From Sycon ciliatum (Eukaryota; Porifera; Calcarea; Leucosolenida; Sycettidae), in the NCBI RefSeq assembly GCF_964019385.1, contig NC_088655.1:6170658-6234657 (forward strand): a DNA stretch of 64,000 nt, in the 5' to 3' direction. Under the pieces are notes generated by a model, which saw only the letters and a program-made list of their open reading frames with translations, searched no databases and had not been told where the DNA came from. Made by a program: the position numbers and the translations under genes. Below, in pieces: positions 42,166 to 54,852 of the stretch (its first letter is position 1; each line of letters opens with the position of its first letter).

Positions 42166-45100
42166 TCTGCATGTGTGCTGCTCGCAACCACGACGAACGT
42201 CTCTCCCTGCCATATCATTCATGACAGTTCCGGTCACAGTTCGCAACGGAAGTCAAGAAACCGTATGCAGAGCACTTCTTGATCCTGCATCCGACAGCAC
42301 GTATATCAAAGCCGCAGTGGCTGAAGCTATCGGCTTGACTGGAGATCCGGAACCGCTCCAAGTGACCACACTTGGTGGCAGCCAGATGGAAGCCATGCGC
42401 TGACGTACACCGGTGACCATTCAAAGTAACCTTGACCCACCAGATCAGCGCTTGGGTTCTGCCATGCGTCACACCTGACACCATGGCAGTCGACTGGAGT
42501 CAACACCAAGATGCCTGGACGCATCTGCACGACATACCATTCCCAACTATGGACACCGGCGACATTGGTCTGCTGATTGGTGTGGATGATAAGCCAATTG
42601 CCCGTCGGACTCCGCTCGGTTGGGTTTGCTATGGCCCCACAGGTACAAACACCGAGAGGTCCCAGTCTATCATCACGAACCGTGCCACTGCCGCTGTACA
42701 ATCAGAGATGACCTCCTCTGGCACAGAATCGCGTCTGGATGAGCTCATCCTCAACCTATGGGACACTGAGTCCATCAGTGTTGTGAACGCTGACCAGCGA
42801 TACCGCACACCAGCAGAACGTGAAGCGAAGGAACTGGCCACGGCTACCATGCACCATGATGGGCATCGGTACGAAATCGGCCTTCCCTGGATCCGCCCAA
42901 CTGGTCCGAACATCACATCAAACCGCGCTCAAGCTGAACAGCGCTTGAGAGGTCTAGAAAAGACCCTGTCAGCCAAGCCAGCGACCCAGGCAGAATATCA
43001 CCGCGTTCTTGCAGCACATCTGGAGAAAGGGTACATCCGGACTGTGCCTGAAGCCATCGCCGCAGCAGACTACCAGCCCCAGTGGTACCTGTCACACTTC
43101 CCAATCGTCCGGGAGGACAAGAGCACCAGCAAGATTCGTGTTGTGTTTGATGCCGCTGCTGTCTGGAAAGGTCGCAGCATCAACGCAGAAATGTGCACAT
43201 GACCACGCCTACAGAACGACATCGTTCGCATCCTGTTGCGGTTCTCTGCGGAACCAGTAGCTCTCGTTGCCGACATCAGTGAGATGTTTATGCAAGTAGG
43301 GCTCAAAGAAGAAGATCAGCGGTTCACTCGGTTTCTATGGCATGCCAGCCCAGACGATGATATACAAGTGTAAGAGTTTAACCGGTTGGTCTTCGGCCTA
43401 AGAGCATCACCCTATCTCGCCGGCAAGGCTCTACTGCAAACTGCACAAGATTTCGCGACCGACTCGATGTGCAGCAACGACCTTCTCCAAGTGGTCGAGG
43501 AGAGCTTCTATGTCGACGAACTTCTGGACTCCTTCCAGTCAGCTTCTGTGGCAATAGATGCCCAACAACAACAGACACAGCTACTACAGTCTGGTGGTTT
43601 CAAGCTTTGCAAGTGGCTAAGCAACTCTACCGAGGTGGTTGAGTCCGTGCCAGAAGCCGACAAAACCCTGCAGGCGTCCCTGGATGTCAACAGTAACCAG
43701 CACTGCACTCTACCATCGTCTAAGACCATGGGCGTCATGTGGTTTGCTGACAAGGACGTATTTTACCTTCCGATACAAGGCACCAGAGGCGTCCCAGCAA
43801 TTAACCAAGCGATACGTTCTACGGCAGATGGCAATGATCTTCGATCCAAGAGGTCAGCTAACACCGTTCAGGATGCGTGCAAGAGTACTGTTTCAGGAGG
43901 CATGTGCCGCTGGATATGGTTGGGACGAGCAGCTGAATGACGACGACACGGCCCGTTGGAAGCGCAGGCTATCAGAGTTACCCGACCTGGCACAGATCCA
44001 CGCTGACCGATGTTTCAAGTACACCGATGCGGATCCAACCTGCGTGAAGACAGAAGTTCACACATTTATCGATGCATCGGATGCAGCTACAGCAACAACC
44101 TGCGGCGTCCGTTCTGAATATCCAGATGGACGCGTGAAGGTGACACTGGCATTCACTAAGTCGCGGCGAACTCCTATCAAGAAGCTAAGTATCCCGAGGC
44201 TCGAGCTGAATGGAGCAGTCCTTGGAGTACAGCTAAGTAAAGAGCTTGAAGCAGCGCTGAAGACACCATTGACGGAGCACCGTTTCTGGACGGCCAGCCT
44301 CAATGTGTTGTACTGGCTGAGATCCCACAGCCGACGATTCCGCACAGACATCGGTGTAAAAATCTCGGAGATTCAACGTGCCACATCACCTCTGCAATGG
44401 CAACATGTGACCGGTAAGATCAACCCGGCAGACCTACCCACACGAGGAATGCCAGCCACCTTGCTAGCAACGAGCAGCACATGGTGGACATGACCAGAGT
44501 TTCTGTCCAAGCCATCGACCGAGTGGCCGCAACGCGATATCACCGTCCCAAGCAAGCTTCTAGGAGAGACTAAGCGACACCAAGCGCTGACGTTTGTCGC
44601 CAAAGCCACTGTATCTAGACTGCGTCCCGAGAACTTTTCATCCTGCAACCGACTGAAGCGTGTCACGGCTTGGATATTCCGGTTCTCCTCAAACTGCCGA
44701 GGTGCCAAGAAGGGGGAAAAACCTGAGGGCAGTGATGCAGTCTCTCGTGTAGCTGTGTCGTCGGCAGAGAATTTAGTAGTTCCCGAACGGTCGGCAACTG
44801 AAATACAGCGAGCAGAACGGCACTGGATCAGCATTGCCCAGCAGGAGTGTTACTTGGCCACTATTTCGACCTTACAGCGGGAGAGAAGTGTTAAGCCCTC
44901 GGACACTTTGCTCCGGCTCAATCCAGTCTTAGACACCGCTGAACGGCCATTTGTACTACGCGTTGGAGGCAGGCTGCAGCAGGCATCAGCAATGCCGGAA
45001 AGTACGAGGCAGCCACTGATACTGCCGTATCGGCATCCAGTATCTGACCTCATCATTGCCAATGAGGATCGCAAAACCCACCCTGCGTCGACACGAATCA

Positions 45101-46164
45101 TCTGTGGGCCAACCTGACAACTTCGTATTGGCTGATCAAAGGCAAACAAGCGATCAAATCGCATCGCCTACGATGTAATGGCTGCATTCGGCAGTGGAGG
45201 AAGCCTGCAGACCAGCTCATGGGCCAACTTCCTGCCACTCGAGTTGCTATGACCAAGCAGGCCTTCCAGCATGTTGGAGTAGACTTTGCAGGCCCATTCC
45301 TAACCCTTCAAGGTCGTGGACGCTCACAATTCAAGCGCTATCTCTGCCTCTTCACATGTCAGGAGACACGAGCATGCCATTTAGAGATGACCTATAATGT
45401 GTTTTGGCCGATTTTGTAAGCGCCGCGGAGCACCACGTCTAGTAGTGTCAGACAACAGCAGAAACTTTGTGGGTGCCGAAAGTGAGCTGCGTGATGCCCT
45501 TGAAGCTATTGACCGAGGTCAAGTGGTCACCTGTACAGCGACAAAATAGCACACGTCGTGGACGTTCAACCCACCCCGGGCACCACACCATGGCGGCTTC
45601 TTCGAAGCGCTTGTCCGGTCAGCCAAGCGAGCAGTGTTCGCTATACTGCATTCTGCTAACTTCACTGATGAAGAGCTGCAAACTGCATTCGTTCAGGCAG
45701 AGGCCTTGTTGAACGGCCGGCCACTGACCACAGTTGGATCAGATGCTGATGATCTCGTCCCTTTGACACCTCAGCAGTTCCTCATTGGCCACATTCAGGT
45801 AGAAACGGGCATAGAAGCGGCACAAGCTTCTACGACACCCACACACCCGCAGAGACGGTGGAAAGCTGTGCAGGCTGCTGTGGATCACATCTGGCTACGT
45901 TGGTTGAAGGAATTTGTGCCCACGCTTAATATCCGACAACGTTGGAGAATGCGCAGACGGAACATAATGGTTGGTGACATGGTATTTTACATGGCACAGG
46001 ACACTCCCCGTGGAATGTGGCCTCTCGGCAAATTGGTGTATGTTTTCCTCGGAGCAGACGGTCTCGTGCGTGTGATGGACATCCTCGTCAAAGGCAAAAC
46101 GTATCGGCGTCGGACCAACTTGCTGGTTCCACTTGAGGTAGAGCCGGAGGTGCCTGCCAAGTGA
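42166..46164 (+). pseudogene. pol: Second BEL/Pao element: pol (protease, RT, RNase H, integrase), multiply broken
   Basis: The protease motif is ALLDPASDSTYIKAAV, where D-S/T-G is replaced by D-P-A. RT includes TPLGWVCYGPTG, IRVVFDAAAVWKGRS, and the catalytic box as FYVDELL, with Glu for the second Asp. RNase H reads HTFIDASDAATATTCGV, then SIPRLELNGAVLGVQL. Integrase shows QHVGVDFAGPFL, a region around SDNSRNFVGAE and the C-terminal RQRWRMRRRNIMVGDMVFYM. Stops or shifts occur near 42403, 43202, 43373, 43940, 44493, 45117 and 45419. The coding end at 46164 is close to the LTR. Confidence 0.88.
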
Positions 46165-46261
46165 AATCTCTCTCTCTCTTTTCTCTTTCTCCTGTTTACA
46201 TCAATAATCTCTCTAATCTTAGTTCTGCTCTCATTGATCATTCTCCTTCCACTATGCCATT

Positions 46262-46279
46262 CGAGCAGGAAGGGGGATA
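46262..46279 (+). promoter_or_regulatory. Polypurine tract before the 3' LTR
   Basis: GAGCAGGAAGGGGGATA style purine run directly ahead of TGTGCAGTCC. It is the usual plus-strand primer position. Confidence 0.65.
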
Positions 46280-46942
46280 TGTGCAGTCCATATCCAGCCC
46301 ACTGATTATGGTGCAGAGCCACTCCGTTTTATGTGTATATCAGCACTGCTTGTTGTACTGTTTTGCTTTACCATACTACTACGCATTCGCTCCTCATGTT
46401 GTATTCACATCAGCTGACGTCTGATGCGCGTAGTCGCGTACGCTGTACTGCTTTCATTCCTCACATTGTAATCACGTCTGATGCGCGTAGTCGCGTACAC
46501 TTCTTTCACTTCTCACGTTGTATTCACGTCTGATGCGCGGAGTCGCTTACACTTCTTTCACTTCTCACGTTGTATTCACGTCTGGTGTGTGTAGTCGCGT
46601 ACACTGCTTTCACTTCTCATGTTGTATTCACGTCTGATGCGCGGAGTCGCTTACACTTCTTTCACTTCTCACGTTGTATTTACGTCTGGTGTGTGTAGTC
46701 GCGTACACTGCTTTCACTTCTCATGTTGTATTCACGTCTGATGCGCGTAGTCGCGCACACTGCTTTCGCGCGATCTTTTGATTTGAATGTTTTTTGAATC
46801 TCCGCTTCTGCTTCGAGAGAGGCAGAACTTTCCTTTGTACTGCAAGATGATTTCCAGCAGAGTCAGAGTAAAACATTATAATACAGTCTTCTAAAACAAC
46901 GAGTCCTGTGCTATCCGGAGGCATGTTCGAGTAAGAACAGTA
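46280..46942 (+). repeat. 3' LTR of the second BEL/Pao element
   Basis: Matches the 5' LTR; about seven units of the 52-bp repeat, some diverged (GATGCGCGGAGTCGCTTACA). It ends GTAAGAACAGTA and is followed by GTGCC at 46943-46947. Confidence 0.9.
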
Positions 46943-47246
46943 GTGCCCATGCCCAAATTTATTCTTGATGTCCTTGTTGCTATTATCATTTCTGATGATG
47001 GGTATTTTATGACGGAAACAATAAAATATTTTCCTGATATGATTCTACGTGAGCCAGTGTTGCTCACAATCCACTTTCACTAATGAAGGTGAGTGACGTG
47101 TCCTACAGGTTCCTACATCTAGTAGTTGTTTGCTTTACAAACCGTATTACGTTCTGTCCTAGGATTCCTATTTCATGTGCATTAGGCCACACCAGGTAAT
47201 TTCTATGTTTCGCGTCACCGCGCGCGTATCTTTTCAAATCGTTCAT

Positions 47247-48419
47247 ATTGTGTTCGCCTGGTGCCACGCAGGAGTCCCTCGTGGAACAAGACAAAGACTG
47301 ATTATCTGCAACGAGCATGCGTATATTAGATGAGAGAGAGAGACAATACGGAGAGGGACAATACGGCGACAAACACGGCGACAACCCGGAAGAAAAAAGT
47401 ACAAGGAAAATACTATATATTTAAATAGTGCAAATCAACGAGATTGAGCGACGAGCTAGGGCCTACACAACATACAGTAAGTAGCAGGGCATGCCTAGCA
47501 TTTGCACAGCTACACTAGAGAGTATTCTTTTGTTTGAAACAATTAATGAAGAATTTCGAGGCAAAGAATGAAGAGATCGAGAGTGATTAAAGAAGCACGC
47601 GCGTCCAGGACTATTACGTTTGGCAAGGACATCGCAGAGAGGTACAACGTCAGGTTGGACTACAGCAACATAATGAACAAGATGTTACTGCGTGAGAATG
47701 TCTGCACGTCAGGTGTTCAGTGATGTACGATTGAGAATGTACATATACCGCAAGTGAACAGGTCAAAACAAAACAAATGAAACACAAAGAGAGAATGAGC
47801 TAGAGCTAACCATGCGCCTGACAGTTCCTTCCTTCATGAGTCAGAGTCGATCTAGAACGCTCAAGGCCGAGGCACGTACAGACCGTGACATCTCTCTCTC
47901 TGCCAGACGGATCAGTTGAGCACGGCATGGGGACATGGCGATCAGTGCTCAACAGCAGGCTTATTGGAGGTGCCGAGAGATAGAGCATGCGGGACGACGA
48001 ACTGGCTGGACAGAGACGATGGTCAGGAGAGACAAGGAGCAGTGGCGTGACAGCTGATGAAGAATAGAGTTCACGAGGAGAACAAACAAGTAGAGCGTAG
48101 TGCATGCCGGGCATGACTGGACTGACATTTAGTGTTAACAAAATGTTCAGACTGACGACGACACATGACGATGACGATGATGACGAGACTGTCCCGCAGC
48201 TGGGGATGCTCGAACTGCTGGCTAGAGGCGGAGGGTTCTTTCCTAATTCTACAGGTGTAGGAACCAAAGCTGCCACTATGTTGTGTTCGCTTGGTGCCAC
48301 GCAGGAGTCCCTTGTGGGTCAAGACAAAGACGGATGTATTTACAATGAGCATGCGTATAAAAGATGAGAGAGTGGCAATACGGAGAGGGACAATACAGCG
48401 ACAAACACTATACACAACA
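47247..48419 (-). mobile_element. Short LTR-flanked element (TRIM-like)
   Basis: Two direct repeats of about 140 bp (47247-47388 and 48279-48419) share GGTGCCACGCAGGAGTCCCT, CAAGACAAAGAC and CGGAGAGGGACAATAC. About 890 bp lie between them, with no gag or pol. On the minus strand the right repeat starts TGTTGTGTATAG and ends AACACAACA, and is followed by TGGCAGCTTTGG, a possible primer site. It could also be a simple duplicated segment. Confidence 0.5.
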
Positions 48420-49295
48420 GTTGACAAGAAAAGAAGAAACACCCAGATGAGTTAATCGATGGCTGTTCTGGTGAACATTCTCTAGCCAGTATCAAATCAA
48501 AGGTTATCAGCTTCTCGATAATCTTGCACGGCGATGGTAATACAGTAGAGAGTGTGACTGTGCGAGCGATGAAAATTCGATTTTTCCAAGCCGTACAGTA
48601 GGGCCTGTTCAACAAGCGAGCAGAGATTCCAGGGTGTAAAGGACTCCGAGATTTTCCTGGACCGTGATGGAGAGGAATTCTACCGGACTCATGTAAACGT
48701 ACAGAATGAGCCTTCCATGAAGCCTGTTGCTCCATCGCTACAGCCCAGTCTGCCAGCTGTACTGTGGAGACTTTTTGTCGTTTTGGATAAGAGATACTGT
48801 GGAACTGGAAAGTCCAACTACCTAAACGTTTAACGTTTTTGTAATTTTGGCCTTGATAACGGGCAGAAAATTTAATGATGGCTACCTGGCTACCCATCTG
48901 TATGAGAATCTGTACACAGACATCTAGCAATTACGTTTTTTTGAAATAACGAAAAATAATTATGAAGTTGATTGTTCCAACTAGGAACACACGCTTCTTG
49001 CCGAACTTGACACTTGACTGGTAATAATTGGTCGTTAAAACATTAGACTTTGTGACTCGTTAGACTTTCCGGTTTTACAGTAGTTCAGAAGTGCAGCCAT
49101 TCTGTGTGCAACATGGCTCAGTACACAAAGAATGGAGTTTTGTTTTCCTCCATTTCTGTTTTTCCCCTCCCATATGCGTGCCTTTTCCAGGATTATTCCG
49201 ATGTGAAACAATACTTCTTCCGCTTCATCGAAATTGTCGCAGTTTGACTAGTGACTTGTCACTTGTTACTGACAACTCCATAAGCTAAACCACAC
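48420..49295. other. Intergenic or intronic stretch, no gene supported
   Basis: A 196-codon minus-strand frame (48340-48930) has no recognisable domain and overlaps the TRIM-like repeat; it is probably chance. A second weak region lies at 49091-49288. Confidence 0.4.
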
Positions 49296-50509
49296 AAAAA
49301 TTATTGATGATTGTCTGAAGTCACATACACCAGCTTCTCCGGAGTACCACAGGGGTCAGTTCTCGGGCCTCTGATTTTTGTTCTCTACGTCCGTGACATT
49401 GCGAAAGAGCTGTCCCCTTACAAAATTGCGTCCCTGAAATTTGCAGACGATATGTCAATTAGATCTAGCGGCATGGGCACGGATGAGGTGTCCCAAAATC
49501 CCTCAAGTGCTGTCCAGCACCTCGCCGATTGGCTTAGGAACCGCGGTCTTATCTTGAATGAAACGAAGACACAGATCATGTCGATATCGCCAGTACGATC
49601 TCAAACATTTGACTTGCAAGTGCAATGTAATGGACTGCCTCTGCCAACTGTTTGCCCTGTGAAATATTTAGGTCTCCACCTTGATGCGGACATGAGATGG
49701 AACACCATGGTCGACCACGTCGCAAGGGGCGTCGCGTCAAATTTGGCGTGCTCAGACGATACGCCACATTCCTGCCTTTTCAATGTCTCACAGCCTATTT
49801 TCGTTCTTTCATTTGATTACACTTTATGTGTGCCGCTTCTGCTTACTCACCATTTCTCACGGCGTATCAAAGTCGCCGGTTTAATGGGCTCTTCAGGCGT
49901 GCTGTGCGCACAGTCTGTAGGGTACCTCCGGGGACACCCACAAGCAATATTCTTACACGCATGAACATCCAAACATTGACCACATACACCAACATGCACC
50001 TTCTGGTTTTTATCTGGCGTTGTCTCCATGACTCCTCTAACATCAGTATGTTGTTCGCAAACTTTTTCAGCCGCAGTAATTCCACTCAAACTCGTTGTGG
50101 GCACAGCAATTTACTGATTGTCCCAGCCAACCCAACTGCATACCTTGCCAAACGTGTTACCTATGCTTGGACCATCTTATGGAACCTGCTCCCCGCTGTG
50201 GTCAGGCAAGAAAGAAAACGCAATCGCTTTAAGTCAATGGCTCTTGCCTTTTTTCTTACCAGATAAATAAGCCTCTTTTTAAATGCTGTATGCACTGCTC
50301 TTTCCGTTATTTTCTTCCTATGAAAGTCACAACTCCTGTTTTAAGTTGTTTTTCTTCTCTCTTTTTCTTTCCCTACTAGTTGCTGTTATACTCACTGATC
50401 CTTATGCACAGATATACAGCATTCCCTCACTAGTGGGACCATTGTTATTAGGCTAGGGTCTGTTTCGGACTTCCCACTCTAAATAAAGAATACAAACAAA
50501 CAAACAAAG
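49296..50509 (+). mobile_element. 5'-truncated CR1/L2-type LINE with (ACAA)n tail
   Basis: The sequence starts inside reverse transcriptase: GVPQGSVLGPLIFVLYVRDI and the catalytic KFADDMSI, then KYLGLHLDADMRW. After a frameshift at about 49740-49830 the post-RT region continues (RRFNGLFRRAVRTVCRVPP, LVFIWRCLHD, TYAWTILWNLLPAVV). The 3' end is AATAAAGAATACAAACAAAC, a short tandem tail typical of CR1/L2 elements. Truncation at the 5' side and the frameshift mean it is dead. Confidence 0.85.
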
Positions 50510-53212
50510 TCTAGAGTAACGTTCCAGGACAGTTAGGCTGAAAGGTTCACACGGAGATGAAGGCCTAGATGACGTAAATTGCCGAAAGGTTTTTTTGCCA
50601 GGAAGGTTGTAAGTTGGTCGTGCCTCATGTCAAATGCTTTGACTTTCTCCACAGCACAACAGCTTCTATGCTTGTCGTCTGCTGGCTCTGGATGATTTCT
50701 ACTTCACCACCAACGGAGTAAGAATACACGATCGTTGCGAGGTCGTTTGAGTACCGTCGGCGGAATCACCTCGAACTTGTACTTTTTTTAGCCGTGGGAT
50801 GCCCATTCAATTTAGCTGTGTGGTCACTGCTCATGCAGGTAAGTCAGTACTATCACGTCGAACGTGCACCCTTTTTCAGCATCACTGGTAGATTCACTGA
50901 GTATCTGCACGTGCATCACTAGCTCTACAATACTGTGTACACACAGAGTCTACACGACCCTTGCAGGTACAAAACTGACTGTCTCAGCATTCCTTGCATG
51001 CATCAGTTTGCTGAACCCCCCTCGATGTGTCTCCAAGCGCTGCTGCTAGTTCCACAAAGTCATTCTCACCCCAGCTGAGGTAAAATAATGATCAGTTTTT
51101 TCGGTGAATGGCTATACTAGTAAGCACGATAAATATGCAGATTGCAATGCCTGACTGATCTCAGTGAGTAGAAAGTACTATCTAGTTCAAAATTTTCAGT
51201 TTCCAACAACAGAAAATAGAACTTTGCTGTCACCCTATACTGATGACTATCGTCTATGTCCGATTTCTTAACTGTGGTGCAACTGCTGGTGATTATATAC
51301 CCCGTTTTATTTCAAAAGTCAAACTGTGACAATTTCAATGACGCTTAGGAGGTAATTAACTTGATGTGACCTTTTCTCAATTTTTTCTAAAACAAAGCCA
51401 AGTTCGCGTACATCTGCGCAATTAACGCATCCAGTCTAGAAGACATTTCACATGAGGTTGAAGTAGAATAGTTCGCCTCTTTCTCCACAAGTATTTTTTT
51501 GATACCATACTGCACGACTATTTATTGCTTCGAGTTATAGATTTGAATTTGTACGTCGTGTTCTTTGTTTGAGGCTTTGTTTACCGTTCTGTTCTTCTAT
51601 CAATACTCTGCATTCTCCGCGCCTGCTCTGTTCCTTTCTTCTCTTGCTATTATCATGTTACCTTTCTTCTCTGACTCACACTGACTGTCAATTTGTCTAG
51701 TTTCAAATTGTTTCATCGTCTGCCGGATCGCAGAGATTGTTCCTGCATTGTAGTTCACGGTTACTTTTCGTAAACATTTTTGCGTAGGCATTTTCACGAG
51801 TTATATTGACGTCATGAGCTATCAGTTACGCGTCATTATTGCAAGAACGCACATTGCTTTTGCCTTCTGCCTTATTTGCATGCCGCGCTTGCTACACAGG
51901 TTAGCATCCCCACGCTTGCTGGCCGAAGCCCCATTGACCGCCTCGCGTGCGTACTCGCACACATCAGCCGGGCTTCTCCACGTTGCCTTGCATCGCCCCC
52001 GCCGGTTCCGTGGAGCTCCAGTTTAATTTCTCCTTGTTGATTAGCTCTCCCAAGATTGAGTTGTTGGTTTATATCCTTACCTAACTAATTCATTTCCAAG
52101 TATCAGTCCTTTTATTTACACTACTGTCAGAGTCCGCCGTTGTGAGTGCTGTGTGCACGTGCGGAGTGGTAGAGGTGAATAATTGTTGTGTGTGCGTTAC
52201 ACAACAATGTATCAGGCGTTTTTCTTCCCTTCTCTCCAGGATTATACAGAGAATGGCTGAAATGAAAATACTACAACATATAGCGAAAATGTCTTGAGAT
52301 ATAACTCTCGTGACAAGGTTGAGTTCTCAGAAGGAGATATGATAATAACAACAACAGCGTAGTGAAGAAATTATGTAGCATTATTCACACATCGACGAGG
52401 AATAGCATCAAACAATTGTACAGACAACACATTTTCTTTCTGGAAACAAAGCTCAGGATAAAACTTAAGTTTGTACAACGCTTCTAACACAGCCGAATGC
52501 AATGGACCTCTACCACGTGACAGTACTCCCGACAATTAGCATGCGTGGACAGATGGCTTTTGATAGATGAAGTACCACTCTGGGCTCCTTTCTTTGTTGT
52601 CCCCTCCCGTGTCCTGTCATCTCTCCTCTGCGTGACATCACAGTACCCATCTCATGGCCTGGTGACGCTCATTGTCCCTTCAGCTGCATCTCCTCCAGTA
52701 TTGTTTTTCATGGAGCTTCTCACTCTAGCTTCTCTAGTCTCAAAGTTCTGGTTTAATTACGCCGTCTTCCACGTTGTCTAACATCCACTTTTGTTATCAC
52801 TTCTATTGTAATTGTCGGTCCTCTCCAGTACGTCTTCACACTTGGCTTAGTGTTGGAACGTTCTCCATTTGTTAGCGTTTGTCTTCGTTTAACATGTATA
52901 TTACTCAGTATGTCGTAATTGGTCACTGCTCGATTATTCTTACCTTGTGCGTTTCACTATTTGTAACGTGGCTCCTCTGCTTCAGTTTTCGTTCTATCTC
53001 TCTGGCAGGGGCAGCCACCACCTGTCTGGTGGGTGCCAGCATCCTCCGGCAGTTGCGCTGGGACTCTATGATACATTCTTGTTCTTCGATAATTAGAAAT
53101 CTGCCTTTCTAGTTCTTCGCTGTTTGAATTATTATGTATTTGTGCTGTTTCTTGCGCCACTCGCTTTTGTGTAGATTTGACCTTTTTTGCATGTCCGCGT
53201 GAGTACAGATGA
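50510..53212. other. 2.7 kb without a recognisable gene
   Basis: AT-rich, many stops, only short frames. Parts may belong to the 5' LTR of the third BEL element, which could not be delimited. Confidence 0.4.
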
Positions 53213-54470
53213 CATTGTTGTTGTTGTTTCTTTATTTTACTTCACCATATGAACAGGCAAGACTGCCTTCTCACCGGGGCTGTTGGCCCACGGCTCTCAC
53301 AATATGATGAAAATGTTTAAAATGTGTATGAAGAAGAAAGGAACGGAAAAGAAGATGAAATGAAAGGAAAGAAAACAGTAGGTATTAATTTTATGAAGGG
53401 GGGGGGGGGGGCGGTATGAAATGGGTATTATCATAGTTGATGAGAGAAGTATGATATACAATATTCTTGTTCTATAGACTATTTAGTACGGGCATTTCAT
53501 GAGAGTCATGCATGGGCAAGGCAGGATTTGGACTAGGATAGAGGACAAGAACATAATTGATGAGCATCTGTTCAGGCAGAATCTGTGAAGGTGACATAGT
53601 AGGCACAACATCGGAGAGCTAGTTTACGAGGGAGATTAGGTCATAGCCAGACAGCAATGCTTGAAACGTGTGGCGTACGTCGCAAGCGCGAATATCAGCA
53701 GGGAGAGAGTTCCATGTGGTACTGCCAACAAAGGCGATAGAGCTACGGCCTGAGGGACCAGGTAGGAACGGCACTCTGAGCAGCTGGCTGACCTGACCAC
53801 GCGTGACACAACTTCTGTCCACATCCGTGGCAATGAGGGAGTAGTAGGATTGGAACAGTGAGCTGGCTCTGCCATGAAGGCAGCGGAAGACGAAGAGAAG
53901 CAGACGTTGCACGTACAGCTGGTGGAGCTGAGGCATTGATAGTCTGGCAAATAGGGGAGCAGTGGGGGTCCTTCTGGGGAGTTGGAAGATGGCTCGTATG
54001 CCAGACTTAGCAATGCGTAGCAGTCGATGTAGCAGCAGTTTGGATAGAGCAGAAAAGAAACAGTTTGAGGCATAGCAGAGAACAGACTGGATCATACTCA
54101 TGTACCAGGCCCTGCGGGCATTGAGTGAAAGGCACCGTCCATGGCGCCAGAGCTGCCCGATTGTATTAGCAGTCTTGCTGGCAATAAAGTCCACTTGGGG
54201 CTTCCAGGACAGTTGGTCATCAAGCATGACACCGAGATACTTCGTGACTGGAGTAACATCAAGCACTGTGGTACCACACTTCACTTCAGATGGTCCATCC
54301 AGACACCCACGGGGTCTCACAAACATAACTTGGGTTTTACTGGCATTTAATAGCAGACCAATGTTGTCCAAGTACTCAGCGAGTCGTGTTACAGCGTTAG
54401 AGAGAACAGAGCACACTAAATCAGGCTGATAGTCGGAGTAGTCCAGAGCCACATCATCAGCGAATTCCTC
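53213..54470 (-). mobile_element. 5'-truncated CR1/L2-type LINE
   Basis: On the minus strand the sequence starts abruptly at the RT catalytic box EFADDVALDYSDYQPD. It is open to 53619: VMFVRPRGCLDG, KYLGVMLDDQLSWKP, and the post-RT segment QLYVQRLLLFVFRCLHGR and FVGSTTWNSLPADI. The 3' end is an (AAC)n run at 53215-53235 on the minus strand. The long open frame suggests fairly recent insertion. It lies just 5' of the third BEL element and may be inside its LTR. Confidence 0.88.
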
Positions 54471-54805
54471 ACATCATGCATTATTATTTTATTTTCTGTC
54501 ACATGTTTTGCTTTGCGCGTGTCGTTCAAGATGTTTGAACTACGCCCGCTGACCGATTTTCTTTGCTTGCTGTTTTCTTTGCCAATCAAGCGAGGGGACG
54601 CTACGGTGTCATCCTCCTTGGCTGTGTGTCCGGTACGAGGCCGGGTACGTGCGTCCCCAGCTCTCCGTTCTTTGTTCTTTTTGAGTTAGATTCTTCAATG
54701 GTGTTTTGAGAACATGTTTGGTAATACAGTCTTCTAAATAGATCGATGCCTCCAATGGTTGTGTCTAATGTCAGTGTGCGTTTGCGAGGGAACCGGTGAA
54801 ACATT
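54471..54805 (+). repeat. Probable end of the 5' LTR of the third BEL/Pao element
   Basis: The stretch leads directly into the primer site at 54806. Its outer border and a matching 3' LTR were not found. A long AGTCTTCTAAA match (54729) is shared with the second element's LTR ends, suggesting distant relation. Confidence 0.4.
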
Positions 54806-54823
54806 TGGTCCTTTGAGCCGGAT
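54806..54823 (+). promoter_or_regulatory. Tyr-type primer binding site of the third BEL/Pao element
   Basis: TGGTCCTTTGAGCCGGAT, one base different from the site of the first element. It lies 30 bases before the gag ATG. Confidence 0.75.
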
Positions 54824-54852
54824 CCGACAGGTTTCGACTGGTAGTGTCAGCG

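Noticed and set aside
48340..48930. 196-codon minus-strand gene
   Set aside because: No domain, overlaps an LTR-like repeat, and composition is not protein-like.
54100..54429. 109-codon plus-strand frame
   Set aside because: Shadow of the minus-strand LINE frame.
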